Under the pieces are notes generated by a model, which worked only from the letters and a program-made list of their open reading frames with translations, was not told the origin of the DNA and searched no databases. Made by a program: the position numbers and the translations under genes. Below are positions 1-8,022 of a DNA stretch of 17,340 bases, one piece after another. The DNA lies in NCBI GenBank assembly GCA_003220195.1, contig QHRT01000184.1:1-17340 (forward strand). The letters are read 5' to 3'. The DNA is from Candidatus Rokuibacteriota bacterium. GTDB lineage: Bacteria; Methylomirabilota; Methylomirabilia; Rokubacteriales; CSP1-6. Numbering within the stretch: position 1 is the stretch's first letter; each line of letters opens with the position of its first letter.

Positions 1-1
1 G

Positions 2-676
2 TCGGTGGAGGTGCGAGAGAAGGGACGACGGCTCGCGGCTCATTTGCTGGAAGCGAGCGTCGATGACGTCGAGCCCGGGCGCGGCGGGTTCCGCGTGAGA
101 GGCATGCCGGAACGCATCGTCGGCTGGGACCGACTGGCGGATTTCGCGCATCGTGGCGTCGGGCTGCCGGCCGCGGAATCGCCCGGGATCGAGTCCACCG
201 TGTTCTTCCGCCAGGACCAGCCGGCGTGGAGCTTTGGCGCAGGTCTCGCGGTCGTCAGTGTCGACCGGAACACCGGGCGTCTCCGGCTCGAGCGTCTCGT
301 CGCCGTCGACGACTGCGGCAACGCGATCAACCCGCTCCTGGTCGACGGCCAGATCGTCGGCGCGCTGGCCCAGGGCATCGGCCAGGCGCTGATGGAGCAC
401 GTCGTCTATGGCGAGGCGGGAGAGCTCGTCGCGGCAACGTTCATGGAATATGCGATGCCGCGCGCGGACGACATGCCGGAGCTGCTCCTGGATCGCACCG
501 TGACGCCGTCGCCCCTCAACCCGCTCGGCGTCAAGGGCGTGGGCGAGGGCGGCGCGTGCGTGGCGCCGCCGGCGATCGTCAACGCGGTGGTCGACGCGCT
601 CTCACCGTTCGGTATCCACCACGTCGACATGCCGCTCACCGCGGAGAAGCTCTGGCGGGCGATACGTCGCGCGTGA
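2..676 (+). CDS. Xanthine dehydrogenase/CO dehydrogenase-type molybdopterin-binding subunit, C-terminal part
   Basis: The gene enters from the left edge in frame 2, and 224 residues are visible before the TGA at 674-676. The protein is the large molybdenum-cofactor subunit of a xanthine oxidase-family hydroxylase (CoxL/XdhB-like), which hydroxylates aldehydes, purines or aromatic carbon with water as oxygen donor. Family signatures seen are the VAVDDCGNAINPLLVDGQI segment, the GALAQGIGQAL segment, and the GVGEGG motif, whose Glu (codon 545-547) is the conserved active-site base. The domain end, with AIVNAVVDAL and a terminal TAEKLWRAI segment, is complete. The substrate cannot be told from this fragment. 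The medium (FAD) and small (2Fe-2S) subunits must lie upstream if present. It converges on the next gene with only 7 bases between the two stop codons. Confidence 0.93.
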   Translation, partial: SVEVREKGRRLAAHLLEASVDDVEPGRGGFRVRGMPERIVGWDRLADFAHRGVGLPAAESPGIESTVFFRQDQPAWSFGAGLAVVSVDRNTGRLRLERLVAVDDCGNAINPLLVDGQIVGALAQGIGQALMEHVVYGEAGELVAATFMEYAMPRADDMPELLLDRTVTPSPLNPLGVKGVGEGGACVAPPAIVNAVVDALSPFGIHHVDMPLTAEKLWRAIRRA

Positions 677-683
677 ACCGGGC

Positions 684-1502
684 TCAGCGAGCCGCCTGCC
701 GGGTCAGGTTCGCGCAGCGATCGAGCACCGGCAGCACTTCGTCCGCCCGGGCCGGCGGGAGGTTGAACACCAGACGCGCGGCGCCGGCGTCGCGATAGCG
801 TCTGATCAGGTCGGGGTCTTCCGCCACGCCGAAGATCGTGATCGGAATCGTCGCCGGGTCACGACCGGCTTCGCTCAGCATCGTCCGGAACTGCGGCAGC
901 AGGCCGAGCACGTCGCCGTAGGCCGGGCGCCGCGCGTGCGGCACCCACCCGTCACCGTAGGCGATGGCCCGCCGCGCGCCGTGGGGAAAGGCGCCGCCCA
1001 CGATCACCGGGGGATGCGGCTTCTGCACCGGCTTCGGCCAGTACTCGGGCTTCGACGTCGTCCAGATCGACTTCATCGCCTCGACTCGTTCGCGCATCAC
1101 CGTGAAGCGCGACTTGAACTCGGTGCCGTGATCGGCCATCTCCTCGGCGTTCCAGCCGGCGCCGATGCCGAAGAGAAACCGGCCGCCGGACACCTGGTCG
1201 AGCGTCGCGACCTGCTTGGCGGTCTGGATCGGATCGCGCTGCACGACGAGACAGATGCCGGTCGCGACCTTCAACCGGGTGGTGGCGGCCGCCGCGGCCG
1301 CCAGTGTCACGAACGGGTCCATCACGTCGTAGTACTTCTTCGGCAGGTCGCCGCCCTGCGGAAACGGTGACTGGCGCGAGAGCGGGATGTGCGAGTGCTC
1401 GGGCGCCCAGAGCGATTCGAAGCCGCGCTCTTCCAGCGCGCGGGCCAGCGCGATCGGTCCCATCGAATAGTCCGTGAAGAAGATCGCGGCTCCGAAGTCC
1501 AT
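684..1502 (-). CDS. LLM class F420-dependent oxidoreductase (TIGR03619-like)
   Basis: A 272-residue luciferase-like monooxygenase-fold protein, probably using coenzyme F420 or flavin. Typical features are the N-terminal MDFGAAIFFTDYSMGPIALA strand-helix, the APEHSHIP motif (about residues 33-40), VTLAAAAAATTRLKVATGI, GGRFLFGIGAGWN (106-118), the WPKPVQKPHPPVIVGG segment (155-170) and AYGDGWVPH. The ATG at 1502 is preceded by an AGGA-type ribosome site. Members I know usually carry about 12 more residues between the helix ending near Tyr154 and Trp155 (a G-x-x-V-x-F-x-P type loop). Here Tyr154 abuts Trp155, so the loop is missing in frame at 1040/1041. The substrate is unknown. It is divergent from the hydrolase at 1676. 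Confidence 0.88.
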   Translation of the reverse strand: MDFGAAIFFTDYSMGPIALARALEERGFESLWAPEHSHIPLSRQSPFPQGGDLPKKYYDVMDPFVTLAAAAAATTRLKVATGICLVVQRDPIQTAKQVATLDQVSGGRFLFGIGAGWNAEEMADHGTEFKSRFTVMRERVEAMKSIWTTSKPEYWPKPVQKPHPPVIVGGAFPHGARRAIAYGDGWVPHARRPAYGDVLGLLPQFRTMLSEAGRDPATIPITIFGVAEDPDLIRRYRDAGAARLVFNLPPARADEVLPVLDRCANLTRQAAR

Positions 1503-1675
1503 CGTGATGATCCTTTCCGGTGCTTCGAGATCGGGTCAACGGGACGCCACTCGCCGACGAGGAACGCCACGCGCGGTGCTTTTCGACGACGCCGCTCCGG
1601 GCCTCTGGTCTCGGCGGCCAACGCGACTGGCAGTATAGTCCGACGTACCTGGACGACGACCCGAGGAGGCCTCCC
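1503..1675. promoter_or_regulatory. Divergent intergenic region with possible promoter
   Basis: This 173-base gap lies between the divergently read oxidoreductase and hydrolase genes, so promoters for both are expected here. On the plus strand TATAGT at 1634-1639 resembles a -10 box and lies 36 bases before the hydrolase ATG. No convincing -35 box precedes it. A strong ribosome site, GAGGAGG at 1663-1669, decides the hydrolase start. An in-frame upstream reading frame extends into this gap but lacks coding character and a ribosome site. Confidence 0.35.
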
Positions 1676-2905
1676 ATGAGTCATGGCGGACCGACCACGC
1701 GCCGCTTCACCGAGCAACGCTGGCTGCTCGACAACGTCATCCGCTCGGTCGGCGTGGACTGGGATCAGCCGCGTTCGATCTATCTCTCGACGCCAATGGG
1801 TCCGGAAGCGAACGCCGACTTCGCCGGGATCCGCCAGCGCATCACCAAGCTCGCCGACGCGTCGCCCGCGTTCGAGGCCGTCGCGCGCCGTCGCGAAGCG
1901 CGCGCGGAAGCGGCGGAGAAGGAGCAGCATCTCGTCACCGCGCGCGACAACTACTTCATGGCCGCGATCCACTGGGGCGCGGCGCAGTGGCCGATCGACG
2001 AGAACAACGAGCAGAACCGGACGTACAACACGAAGAAGCGCGAGTGCTATGCGAGCTTCGCGCGGCTCGCCGATCATCACGTGGAGGCCGCGTGGATCCC
2101 GCTGCCGAACGGCCAGAGGCTGCCCGCGTGGTTTCACCTGCCGCCCGGCCATCGCGACGGTCGTGTCCCGGTCGTCATCTCTGTGCCCGGCATGGACAGC
2201 TTCAAGGAGATGAGCGTCGCGCTGAACGGTGATCGGTGGTTGTCTCGCGGAATGGCAGTGCTGGCGCTGGACGGTCCCGGCCAGTACGAGAGCCCCGTGC
2301 TCGAGATCTACTTCAGCATGGACGCGTGGATCGAGACCGGGAAGGCCGCGGCCGAGTGGCTGCGCGGTCGCGCCGAGATCGATCCCGACCGCATCGGGTT
2401 GACAGGCAACAGCTTCGGCTCGTTCTTCGGCACGATCGCCGCGGCCCACGAGCCGCGAATCCGCGCCGTGTCGGTGTCCGCCGTCTGCCACGAGCCGGGA
2501 TTCCACACGATCTTCGAGGAGGCGTCACCGACGTTCAAGATGCGCTTCATGTACATGTCGGGGATCACGGACGAGGGCAAGTTCGACGAGCTGCGCAAGA
2601 CCATGACGTGGGAAGGTCACGCCGACAAGATCCGGGCGCCGTACCTGTGCCTCGCCGGCGAGGCCGAGGAGCTGTCGCCGCTCGTCCACACCGAGCGGCT
2701 GATGAAGACGCTCGGCGGACCGATGCGCCTGGTGGTCTATCAGGACTCGCGGTACTCCGTCGGCAACGTGCCGGCGGCGAATCTGGGTCCATTTCCGCCG
2801 GTGCTGGCGGCGGACTGGATGATTGATTCACTCTCCGGCAAGGCGTTCCCGAGCGAGAAGTGGTACGTCGAGGCGAGCGGGCGAGTGGTGAAGTCGCCGC
2901 TGTGA
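1676..2905 (+). CDS. Alpha/beta hydrolase, FrsA/DUF1100-like
   Basis: A 409-residue cytoplasmic alpha/beta hydrolase of the type related to FrsA and 2,6-dihydropseudooxynicotine hydrolase, with a helical N-terminal cap (residues 1 to about 140). The catalytic domain contains VISVPGMDSFKE (oxyanion region) and the nucleophile elbow GNSFGS with Ser246. The likely acid lies in the GEAEELSP segment. At the place where the family normally has the catalytic His (consensus R-H-S-V/I-G) this protein reads DSRYSVGN, with Tyr360 (TAC at 2753-2755). CAC to TAC is one transition, so this may be an inactivating mutation, a sequence error or a real change. The ATG at 1676 is chosen because GAGGAGG precedes it at good spacing. 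The substrate is unknown; C-C or amide bonds are known in the family. Confidence 0.88.
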   Translation: MSHGGPTTRRFTEQRWLLDNVIRSVGVDWDQPRSIYLSTPMGPEANADFAGIRQRITKLADASPAFEAVARRREARAEAAEKEQHLVTARDNYFMAAIHWGAAQWPIDENNEQNRTYNTKKRECYASFARLADHHVEAAWIPLPNGQRLPAWFHLPPGHRDGRVPVVISVPGMDSFKEMSVALNGDRWLSRGMAVLALDGPGQYESPVLEIYFSMDAWIETGKAAAEWLRGRAEIDPDRIGLTGNSFGSFFGTIAAAHEPRIRAVSVSAVCHEPGFHTIFEEASPTFKMRFMYMSGITDEGKFDELRKTMTWEGHADKIRAPYLCLAGEAEELSPLVHTERLMKTLGGPMRLVVYQDSRYSVGNVPAANLGPFPPVLAADWMIDSLSGKAFPSEKWYVEASGRVVKSPL

Positions 2906-2934
2906 GTTGCTGAGCTCGATCGTTCCCGGGCGCG

Positions 2935-3300
2935 TCAGCGCCAGCCGCCAAGTCGAGCCGCGTAGCCGCGCGACGGGATGAGCTTCTCGCGTCCGGGATC
3001 GACCTTCAGACCGAGCACCTCGAGCGTCTCCACGCCGAGGATCGGTTCGGCGACGTCGCCGACCAGGAGCGTCGCGGGCGCCTCCCGGTCGCCGATACGA
3101 AAGAACGCGGTACCGGCATCGAGGCGGACACGCCGTCCGTCAGCCAGCGTGATCGCCATTGCGCGCCGGAGCCGTTTGACACCGATCGCGCGGGCTAACC
3201 GCTCAGGGATGATCGAGAACGTGGCTCCGGTGTCGACGAGCATCCGGATCTGCCGCGCCTTGTCAGCACGAATCCGCACGTCCTGAATGATGTGTCCCAT
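2935..3300 (-). CDS. Retropepsin-like (clan AA) aspartic protease
   Basis: A 121-residue soluble protein with the retroviral-type aspartic protease fold. The catalytic motif is D23-T24-G25-A26 in MLVDTGATFSIIP, followed by a hydrophobic strand and the EPILGVETLEVLGL segment (ILG at 87-89), as in the single-domain bacterial and archaeal clan AA proteins. Such proteins act as dimers because each supplies one catalytic Asp. I chose the ATG at 3300 because MGHII begins the family alignment; a TTG at 3339 would add 13 basic residues and has only a weak ribosome site. It converges on the hydrolase with 29 bases between stops. Natural substrates of these small proteases are mostly unknown. Confidence 0.82.
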   Translation of the reverse strand: MGHIIQDVRIRADKARQIRMLVDTGATFSIIPERLARAIGVKRLRRAMAITLADGRRVRLDAGTAFFRIGDREAPATLLVGDVAEPILGVETLEVLGLKVDPGREKLIPSRGYAARLGGWR

Positions 3301-3369
3301 GACGACCCGACGATAGCTACGGGAACGCCGCTCGGTCAACGTCCGTAATTCGATACGGTGGGGAACGGA

Positions 3370-4338
3370 TTAACTTCCGGAACCGGAACCCGCCGTGGCT
3401 TCAGCATGACCCAATCGACGGCGTGCACGGGACCACACGCGGCCGTCGATCGTGATGAGTCCGAGGAAGATCGCCCCCATGCCGGCGAACACCGCGAAAG
3501 GCGGGCGCTCGCCGAGGATCAGCGTGCCGAGCAACACGGAGCTGATCGGCACCAGGAAGTTCACGAGCATCACGTTGGTCGCGCCTGCCGAGGAGAGAAT
3601 TCGAAAGAAGATCAGGTAGCCGAGCGCCGTGCTCAAGAGGCCGAGGCCGAGCATCGCCCCGACCGCGACGAGGCTGGGACGGAGCGTCCACGGCCGGTCC
3701 CAGAGAAACGTGATCGGCAACAGGAGCAACGCCGTGCACGTGCTGGTTCCGGCAGCGCTCACGACTGCGGGCAGGTGCTTCAGACGGCGCCCGTAGATCC
3801 CAGCGGCCGCGTACGACAGCGCGCCGCCGAGCACGGCGAGCTGGCCGAGCCCGTGGCTGCCGAGCCCGCGCAAGGCCGCGGGCCCGATCAACACGACAAC
3901 GCCGGCAAGACCCATGAGCACTCCGATGATGCGCGTGATGGTCAGATGCTCCTCTCTCGTCAGAAGCGACGCGAGCACGACCGTGAAGAGCGGCGTGGTG
4001 GACACCAGAATGGACGCGAGACCGCTGTCGATGTGGCGCTGGCCCCACACGATCAGGCTATGAGGCAGGAGCGCGTTCACGAAACCCATGAGCGCGAATG
4101 TGATCCAGAGTCTCGGATCGGCGGGCATCGCGCCGCGGCTGACGCGGACCACCAGCAAGAGTGTGACCGCCGCGAGGCCGATGCGGCAGAGCACCACCGT
4201 GAGCGGCGGGATTTCCTTGACGACGACGCCGACGAAGAAGAACGAGCCGCCCCACAGCACCGACAGCGTGACGACGAGCAGCCACTCGGTGCGGCTCATC
4301 GTCGGGTTGCCGCTCGTCGGCTTGATTGTCGCGGTCAT
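3370..4338 (-). CDS. EamA/DMT-family transporter
   Basis: A 322-residue inner-membrane protein of the drug/metabolite transporter superfamily with two EamA repeats, about ten membrane helices. It begins with SRTEWLLVVTLSVLWGGSFF, typical of helix 1, and has the RIGLAAVTLLLV, LMGFVNALLPHSLIVWGQRHI, LGLGLLSTALGYLIFFRIL and LGERPPFAVFAGMGAIFLGL segments, the last being the hallmark second-repeat end. Such proteins usually export amino acids or other small metabolites; the substrate cannot be told. The ATG at 4338 is preferred because a longer reading frame to 4389 would overlap the divergent cupin start. An internal ATG at 4299 is an alternative. The C terminus ends in a Gly/Ser tail. Confidence 0.85.
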   Translation of the reverse strand: MTATIKPTSGNPTMSRTEWLLVVTLSVLWGGSFFFVGVVVKEIPPLTVVLCRIGLAAVTLLLVVRVSRGAMPADPRLWITFALMGFVNALLPHSLIVWGQRHIDSGLASILVSTTPLFTVVLASLLTREEHLTITRIIGVLMGLAGVVVLIGPAALRGLGSHGLGQLAVLGGALSYAAAGIYGRRLKHLPAVVSAAGTSTCTALLLLPITFLWDRPWTLRPSLVAVGAMLGLGLLSTALGYLIFFRILSSAGATNVMLVNFLVPISSVLLGTLILGERPPFAVFAGMGAIFLGLITIDGRVWSRARRRLGHAEATAGSGSGS

Positions 4339-4387
4339 GGGACCCGGTATACCATCGCCGACACCCGGCGCCCTACGAGGAGGATTC
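4339..4387 (+). promoter_or_regulatory. Short divergent promoter region before the cupin
   Basis: Only 49 bases separate the divergent EamA and cupin starts. TATACC at 4348-4353 could be a -10 box for the cupin; it lies within the self-complementary GGTATACC and ends 34 bases before the ATG. The ribosome site GAGGAGG is at 4377-4383. No clear -35 box is visible. This promoter could also drive the transporter cluster that follows the cupin. Confidence 0.3.
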
Positions 4388-4735
4388 ATGGAGATTCTCG
4401 ATCTGCAAGGGTCGCAGCAGTTCTCGCCCGAGCATCACGTGTACAAGACGCTGTCGGAGACGCCGTACTCGTCGATCAGCGTGGTCGGCTGGGAACCCGG
4501 ACAGACCTCGCCGATCCACTGCCACCCGACGGCCGATGAGATCTATCACGTGCTGGAGGGTGAGGGCCTCTTCAACGATGGACGTCGCGAGGTGACGCTC
4601 CGGCCGGGCAACACCGTCATCTTCCCCGCCGGTGAAGTGCACCTGGTGAAGGCCGTGACGCGCATGGTGCTGTATCGCGTCCAGGCCGGACCCGACCGCC
4701 ACGCCCAGGCCGTGAAAGACTGGCCTGCGCGCTGA
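4388..4735 (+). CDS. Small single-domain cupin protein
   Basis: A 115-residue cupin-2-type beta-barrel. The first metal-binding motif is seen as H44-x-H46-x4-E51 within SPIHCHPTADEIYHVLEGEG, and the second as GNTVIFPAGEVH with H85, so all four usual ligands are present. Such proteins bind a divalent metal and act as isomerases, dioxygenases or ligand sensors; no specific reaction can be assigned. The ATG follows GAGGAGG closely. The next gene, the first transport binding protein, starts 17 bases after its stop, so the two are probably co-transcribed. Confidence 0.88.
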   Translation: MEILDLQGSQQFSPEHHVYKTLSETPYSSISVVGWEPGQTSPIHCHPTADEIYHVLEGEGLFNDGRREVTLRPGNTVIFPAGEVHLVKAVTRMVLYRVQAGPDRHAQAVKDWPAR

Positions 4736-4752
4736 GCGCTGGAGGATCAACG

Positions 4753-6372
4753 ATGGCCTCGATCGATCGCCGAGCGTTCCTCCTCCGAGCGGGCACGGTT
4801 GCCGTCGCGCTCGCGGGTGTGCCGCTGGTCACGTCGTCACGCGCGAGGGCCGCGGGCGATCGCCTCGTCGTCGCGGTCGGGCAATGGGGGATCGAGACGC
4901 CGTTCGCGTGGCGCTCCAGTCAGTCGGAGAAGACGCTGTGGGACTGCGTTCACGATCCGCTGATCCAGCGCGATCCGAAGACCTTCGCGTACCGCCCGGG
5001 ACTCGCCACCGAATGGAAGCCGTCGAACGATCTGAAGACGTGGACGTTCAAGCTGCGCTCGAGCGTGCAGTTCCACGAGGGCTATGGCGAGATGACGGCG
5101 GAGGACGTGAAGTTCACCGTCGAGCAGAATCTGAAGCCCGACGTGCCGGGAGGCTCGGCGCCGTTCTTCCGCGCTCAGCTCGATCGCGTCGAGACGCCGG
5201 ACAAGCACACGGTCGCCCTCCACTTCAAGAACGGGCTCTGGGAGGTGCCGTCCCACTTCTCGCAGTTCGTCGGCTACCAGAACGTCACGTCGAAGAAGTA
5301 CATCGAGTCGGTCGGCGAGGAGAAGGCGGCACTGCATCCGATCGGCACGGGCCCGTACCGTCACGTCGAGGGCAAGCAGGGTGACTATCACCGCTTCGAG
5401 GCGGTGCCGAACCACTGGCGCAAGACGCCCGCGTTCAAGGAGCTCGTCATCCGACGAATCCCGGAGCCGGCGACGCGGCTGACCGGGCTGCGCGCGGGCG
5501 AGATCGACGTCGGCGGCGTCTTCGGCGATTACCTGGAGCAAGCACGGAAGGCCGGTCTCCGGATTCACGAGACGCCGAATGCGGCGTGCCACTGGGTGGT
5601 GCTTCAGGGGCAGACGACCCAGGACCGCGAGGACTACTGCCCCGCGTGTCCGTGGGCGGGCGATCCGGCCGACAAGAAGAGCGTCGAGAACGCGCGCAAG
5701 GTGCGGCTCGCGCTGAACCTGGCCGTGAACAAGAAAGCGATCATCCAGAGTCTCTGGCGCGGGATGGGCTCCGAGACGCCGTTCTCGTACTGGTACTACC
5801 CGTTCAACAAGGGCTACAGCAAGGACTGGAAGATTCCGCCCCACGATCCCGCCGGCGCGCGGAAGCTCCTGGCCGAGGCCGGGCATCCGAGCGGCTTCGA
5901 GATGCGCGTCAATCCGATGGTGATGACGTACGCGCTCGACGGTCCGGACATGATGGAGGCGGTCGCGCTCGACTGGGAGAAGATCGGCATCAAGGTCCGG
6001 CGTGTGCCCGAGGCGTTCAGCAACTTCCTGCCGAAGAACCGCGCGAGGAAAACCGGCAAGACGCACTGGGTCTACGGGTCGCCGCCGTTCGACGAGCCCA
6101 GCCTCGCGTGGCAGCGCACCGTCTGGAGCAAGGGCGCGTTCAGCCTCCTGGCCGAGGGACCGTACGACGAGGACCTCAACACCATCCTGAAAGAGCTCGA
6201 TCCCGAGAAGCGCGCCCGGCTGACTCACGAGATGGGTCAGAAGCTCTACGATCAGCACCATGGAGTCATGCTCGGGATGAAGACGATCACGTGGGCCGTC
6301 TCGAAGAAGGTGAGCGGGTGGCAGACGCTCGTGTCCGTGCCGCTGGAGAACAACTACGAGTATCTCAGCTAG
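4753..6372 (+). CDS. ABC transporter substrate-binding protein, family 5, Tat-exported (copy 1)
   Basis: A 539-residue periplasmic binding protein of the DppA/OppA/NikA class (SBP_bac_5). The N terminus IDRRAFLLRAG (Arg6-Arg7) followed by a hydrophobic stretch and ARAAG is a twin-arginine signal. Family segments seen are LATEWKPSNDLKTWTFKLR, FHEGYGEMTAEDVKFTVE, HPIGTGPYRHVEG, LNLAVNKKAII and AGARKLLAEAG. Substrates of the class include peptides, nickel complexes, opines and glycosides. An unusual DREDYCPACPWAGD segment contains Cys296 and Cys299 in a CxxC arrangement, also conserved in the paralog at 8023. The ATG follows GGAGG (4741-4745). Translation of the two paralogs aligns along the full length with few gaps. 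Confidence 0.93.
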   Translation: MASIDRRAFLLRAGTVAVALAGVPLVTSSRARAAGDRLVVAVGQWGIETPFAWRSSQSEKTLWDCVHDPLIQRDPKTFAYRPGLATEWKPSNDLKTWTFKLRSSVQFHEGYGEMTAEDVKFTVEQNLKPDVPGGSAPFFRAQLDRVETPDKHTVALHFKNGLWEVPSHFSQFVGYQNVTSKKYIESVGEEKAALHPIGTGPYRHVEGKQGDYHRFEAVPNHWRKTPAFKELVIRRIPEPATRLTGLRAGEIDVGGVFGDYLEQARKAGLRIHETPNAACHWVVLQGQTTQDREDYCPACPWAGDPADKKSVENARKVRLALNLAVNKKAIIQSLWRGMGSETPFSYWYYPFNKGYSKDWKIPPHDPAGARKLLAEAGHPSGFEMRVNPMVMTYALDGPDMMEAVALDWEKIGIKVRRVPEAFSNFLPKNRARKTGKTHWVYGSPPFDEPSLAWQRTVWSKGAFSLLAEGPYDEDLNTILKELDPEKRARLTHEMGQKLYDQHHGVMLGMKTITWAVSKKVSGWQTLVSVPLENNYEYLS

Positions 6373-6378
6373 CTCGGA

Positions 6379-6514
6379 AGGGGGGCTTCGCCGGTGTTGA
6401 GCTGAGGGGAGCTAGCCCCCCTCAGACTCTCCCGGCCGACGGCCGCCGCGGGCCTGACGGCCCGCTGTCGGCCTGCCTCCCCCCAGGATTCGATTGCGCC
6501 GGCAAAGCCGGCGC
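6379..6514. repeat. Cluster of strong inverted repeats between two SBP genes
   Basis: Four perfect pairings are seen. CTGAGGGG at 6402-6409 pairs with CCCCTCAG at 6418-6425. AGGGGGGC at 6379-6386 pairs with GCCCCCCT at 6415-6422, which excludes the first pairing. GGCCGAC at 6434-6440 pairs with GTCGGCC at 6467-6473 and encloses GCGGGCC (6448-6454), loop TGAC, GGCCCGC (6459-6465). GCGCCGGC at 6496-6503 pairs with GCCGGCGC at 6507-6514 over an AAA loop. No T-run follows any stem, so a classical intrinsic terminator is not clear. It could be a multi-hairpin transcription end, a REP-like palindromic repeat, or an inserted element. Confidence 0.75.
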
Positions 6515-6585
6515 TCGGAACGTGGATCGGTCTGGTTCTCGGAATCAGCGGCGGCGCGGCCGTCGCCGCGCCCGGGGAAGCGGTC

Positions 6586-8019
6586 ATGGCCTGGCATGTC
6601 ACGCTCGCGCCCACCTGGTTCGATCCGTCCACCGCGCCGCCGCAGATCACGCCGTTCGGGATGCTCTACGCGATCCACGATGCGCTCGTGCGGCCCCTGC
6701 CCGGGCAGAAGATGGGGAACAGCCTGGCCGAGTCGTGGAAGGAGAGCCCCGACGGCAAGACCTACGAGTTCAAGCTCCGGAGCGGGCTCAAGTTCCACAA
6801 CGGCGATCCGGTCACCGCGGAAGACGTCAAGTTCAGCTTCGAGCGCTACCGCGGCACCGCCTCCAAGGAGCTCCAGGCCCGTGTACAGCAGGTGGAAGTC
6901 GTCGATCCGCTGACCGTGCGCTTTCACCTGAAAGAGCCGTGGCCGGACTTCATGACGTTCTACGGAACGACGGCGACGGCCGCCGGGTTGGTCGTGCCGA
7001 AGAAGTACATCACCCAGGTCGGCGACGAAGGGTTCCGGAAGCATCCGATCGGCGCTGGTCCCTACAAGTTCGTGAGCCACGCGCCCGGCGTCGAGGTCGT
7101 GCTGGAAGCGTATCCGGGCTACTGGCGTCACGCTCCCTACGTCAAGCGACTCGTGATGAAGAGCGTGCCGGAAGGCACGACACGCGCGGCGGTGCTGAAG
7201 ACCGGCGAAGCCGACATCGCGTACGCGCTCGACGGCCCGGACGCCGAGACCGTCAAGAAGGATCCGCGGCTGCAGATCGTCCCGTCCAAACACGCCTCGA
7301 TCATGTGGCTCGAGTTCGCCGAGCAGTGGGATCCGAAATCGCCGTGGGCCGACAAACGACTGCGCCTGGCCGTCAACCACGCGCTCAATCGCAAGGCCAT
7401 CAACGAGGCGGCCTGTCTCGGGTACTGCCCGCCGACGGGCGTGATCGTGCCCCGCGTGATGGACTTCGCGCTGCAAGTGGAGCCGCCGGCCTACGATCCG
7501 CAAAAGGCCAAGCAGCTGCTCGCTGAGGCCGGCTATCCGAACGGCATCGACGCCGGCGAGCTGGTGCCGATTCCACCGTTCTTCACGACGGGAGAGTCCG
7601 TCGTCAATTACCTGAACGCCGTCGGGATCCGGACGAGGATGCGGCAGGTCGAGCGCGCGGCGTTCTACGCGGCGTGGCGCGAGAAGAAGCTGCGCGGCCT
7701 CTTCGTCGTCGGCGTCGGCAATTCCGGGAACGCCGCCAGCCGCGTGCAGGAGTTCATGTACTCGAAAGGCAGCTACGCCTACGGCGGCTATCCCGACATC
7801 GACGATCTCTTCCTGCAGCAGGCGCGCGAGCGCGACGTGAAGAAGCGCGAGCAGATGCTCCACAAGATCCAGCAGCTGACGATCGACCGGGTGATGTACG
7901 CGCCGATCATGGATTTCCGCGCTTTGATGGGGGTCGGGCCGCGCGTCGCCGAGCACACGATCACGTGGATCCACAACTCGCCGTTCCCGTCGTACGAGGA
8001 CGTGAAGCTCAAGGAGTAG
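6586..8019 (+). CDS. ABC transporter substrate-binding protein, family 5 (second type)
   Basis: A 477-residue reading frame from ATG 6586, of the SBP_bac_5 class but clearly distinct from its two neighbours. Family segments are LAESWKESPDGKTYEFKLR, KFHNGDPVTAEDVKFSFERY, HPIGAGPYKFVSH, LRLAVNHALNRKAI and PQKAKQLLAEAGYPNG. GGGGAA before the ATG is a fair ribosome site. However, the same frame upstream (6520-6585) reads TWIGLVLGISGGAAVAAPGE, which looks like the hydrophobic core and AxA cleavage site of a Sec signal. The real start is therefore probably upstream of 6520, yet no ATG, GTG or TTG occurs in frame back to the stop at 6403; only CTG 6454 and ATT 6493 are available. It ends 3 bases before the next gene, whose ribosome site overlaps its stop. 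Confidence 0.88.
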   Translation: MAWHVTLAPTWFDPSTAPPQITPFGMLYAIHDALVRPLPGQKMGNSLAESWKESPDGKTYEFKLRSGLKFHNGDPVTAEDVKFSFERYRGTASKELQARVQQVEVVDPLTVRFHLKEPWPDFMTFYGTTATAAGLVVPKKYITQVGDEGFRKHPIGAGPYKFVSHAPGVEVVLEAYPGYWRHAPYVKRLVMKSVPEGTTRAAVLKTGEADIAYALDGPDAETVKKDPRLQIVPSKHASIMWLEFAEQWDPKSPWADKRLRLAVNHALNRKAINEAACLGYCPPTGVIVPRVMDFALQVEPPAYDPQKAKQLLAEAGYPNGIDAGELVPIPPFFTTGESVVNYLNAVGIRTRMRQVERAAFYAAWREKKLRGLFVVGVGNSGNAASRVQEFMYSKGSYAYGGYPDIDDLFLQQARERDVKKREQMLHKIQQLTIDRVMYAPIMDFRALMGVGPRVAEHTITWIHNSPFPSYEDVKLKE

Positions 8020-8022
8020 GGC

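Noticed and set aside
681..693. GGCTC-AGC-GAGCC stem between convergent genes as a terminator
   Set aside because: Only 5 bp, no T-run, and such stems are frequent by chance in GC-rich DNA.
1520..1675. Upstream in-frame extension of the hydrolase
   Set aside because: No ribosome site, and the translation is not conserved-looking; ATG 1676 has a strong GAGGAGG.
2929..2942. GGCGC-GTCA-GCGCC stem at the hydrolase/protease convergence as a terminator
   Set aside because: 5-bp stem without a T-run; too weak to support.
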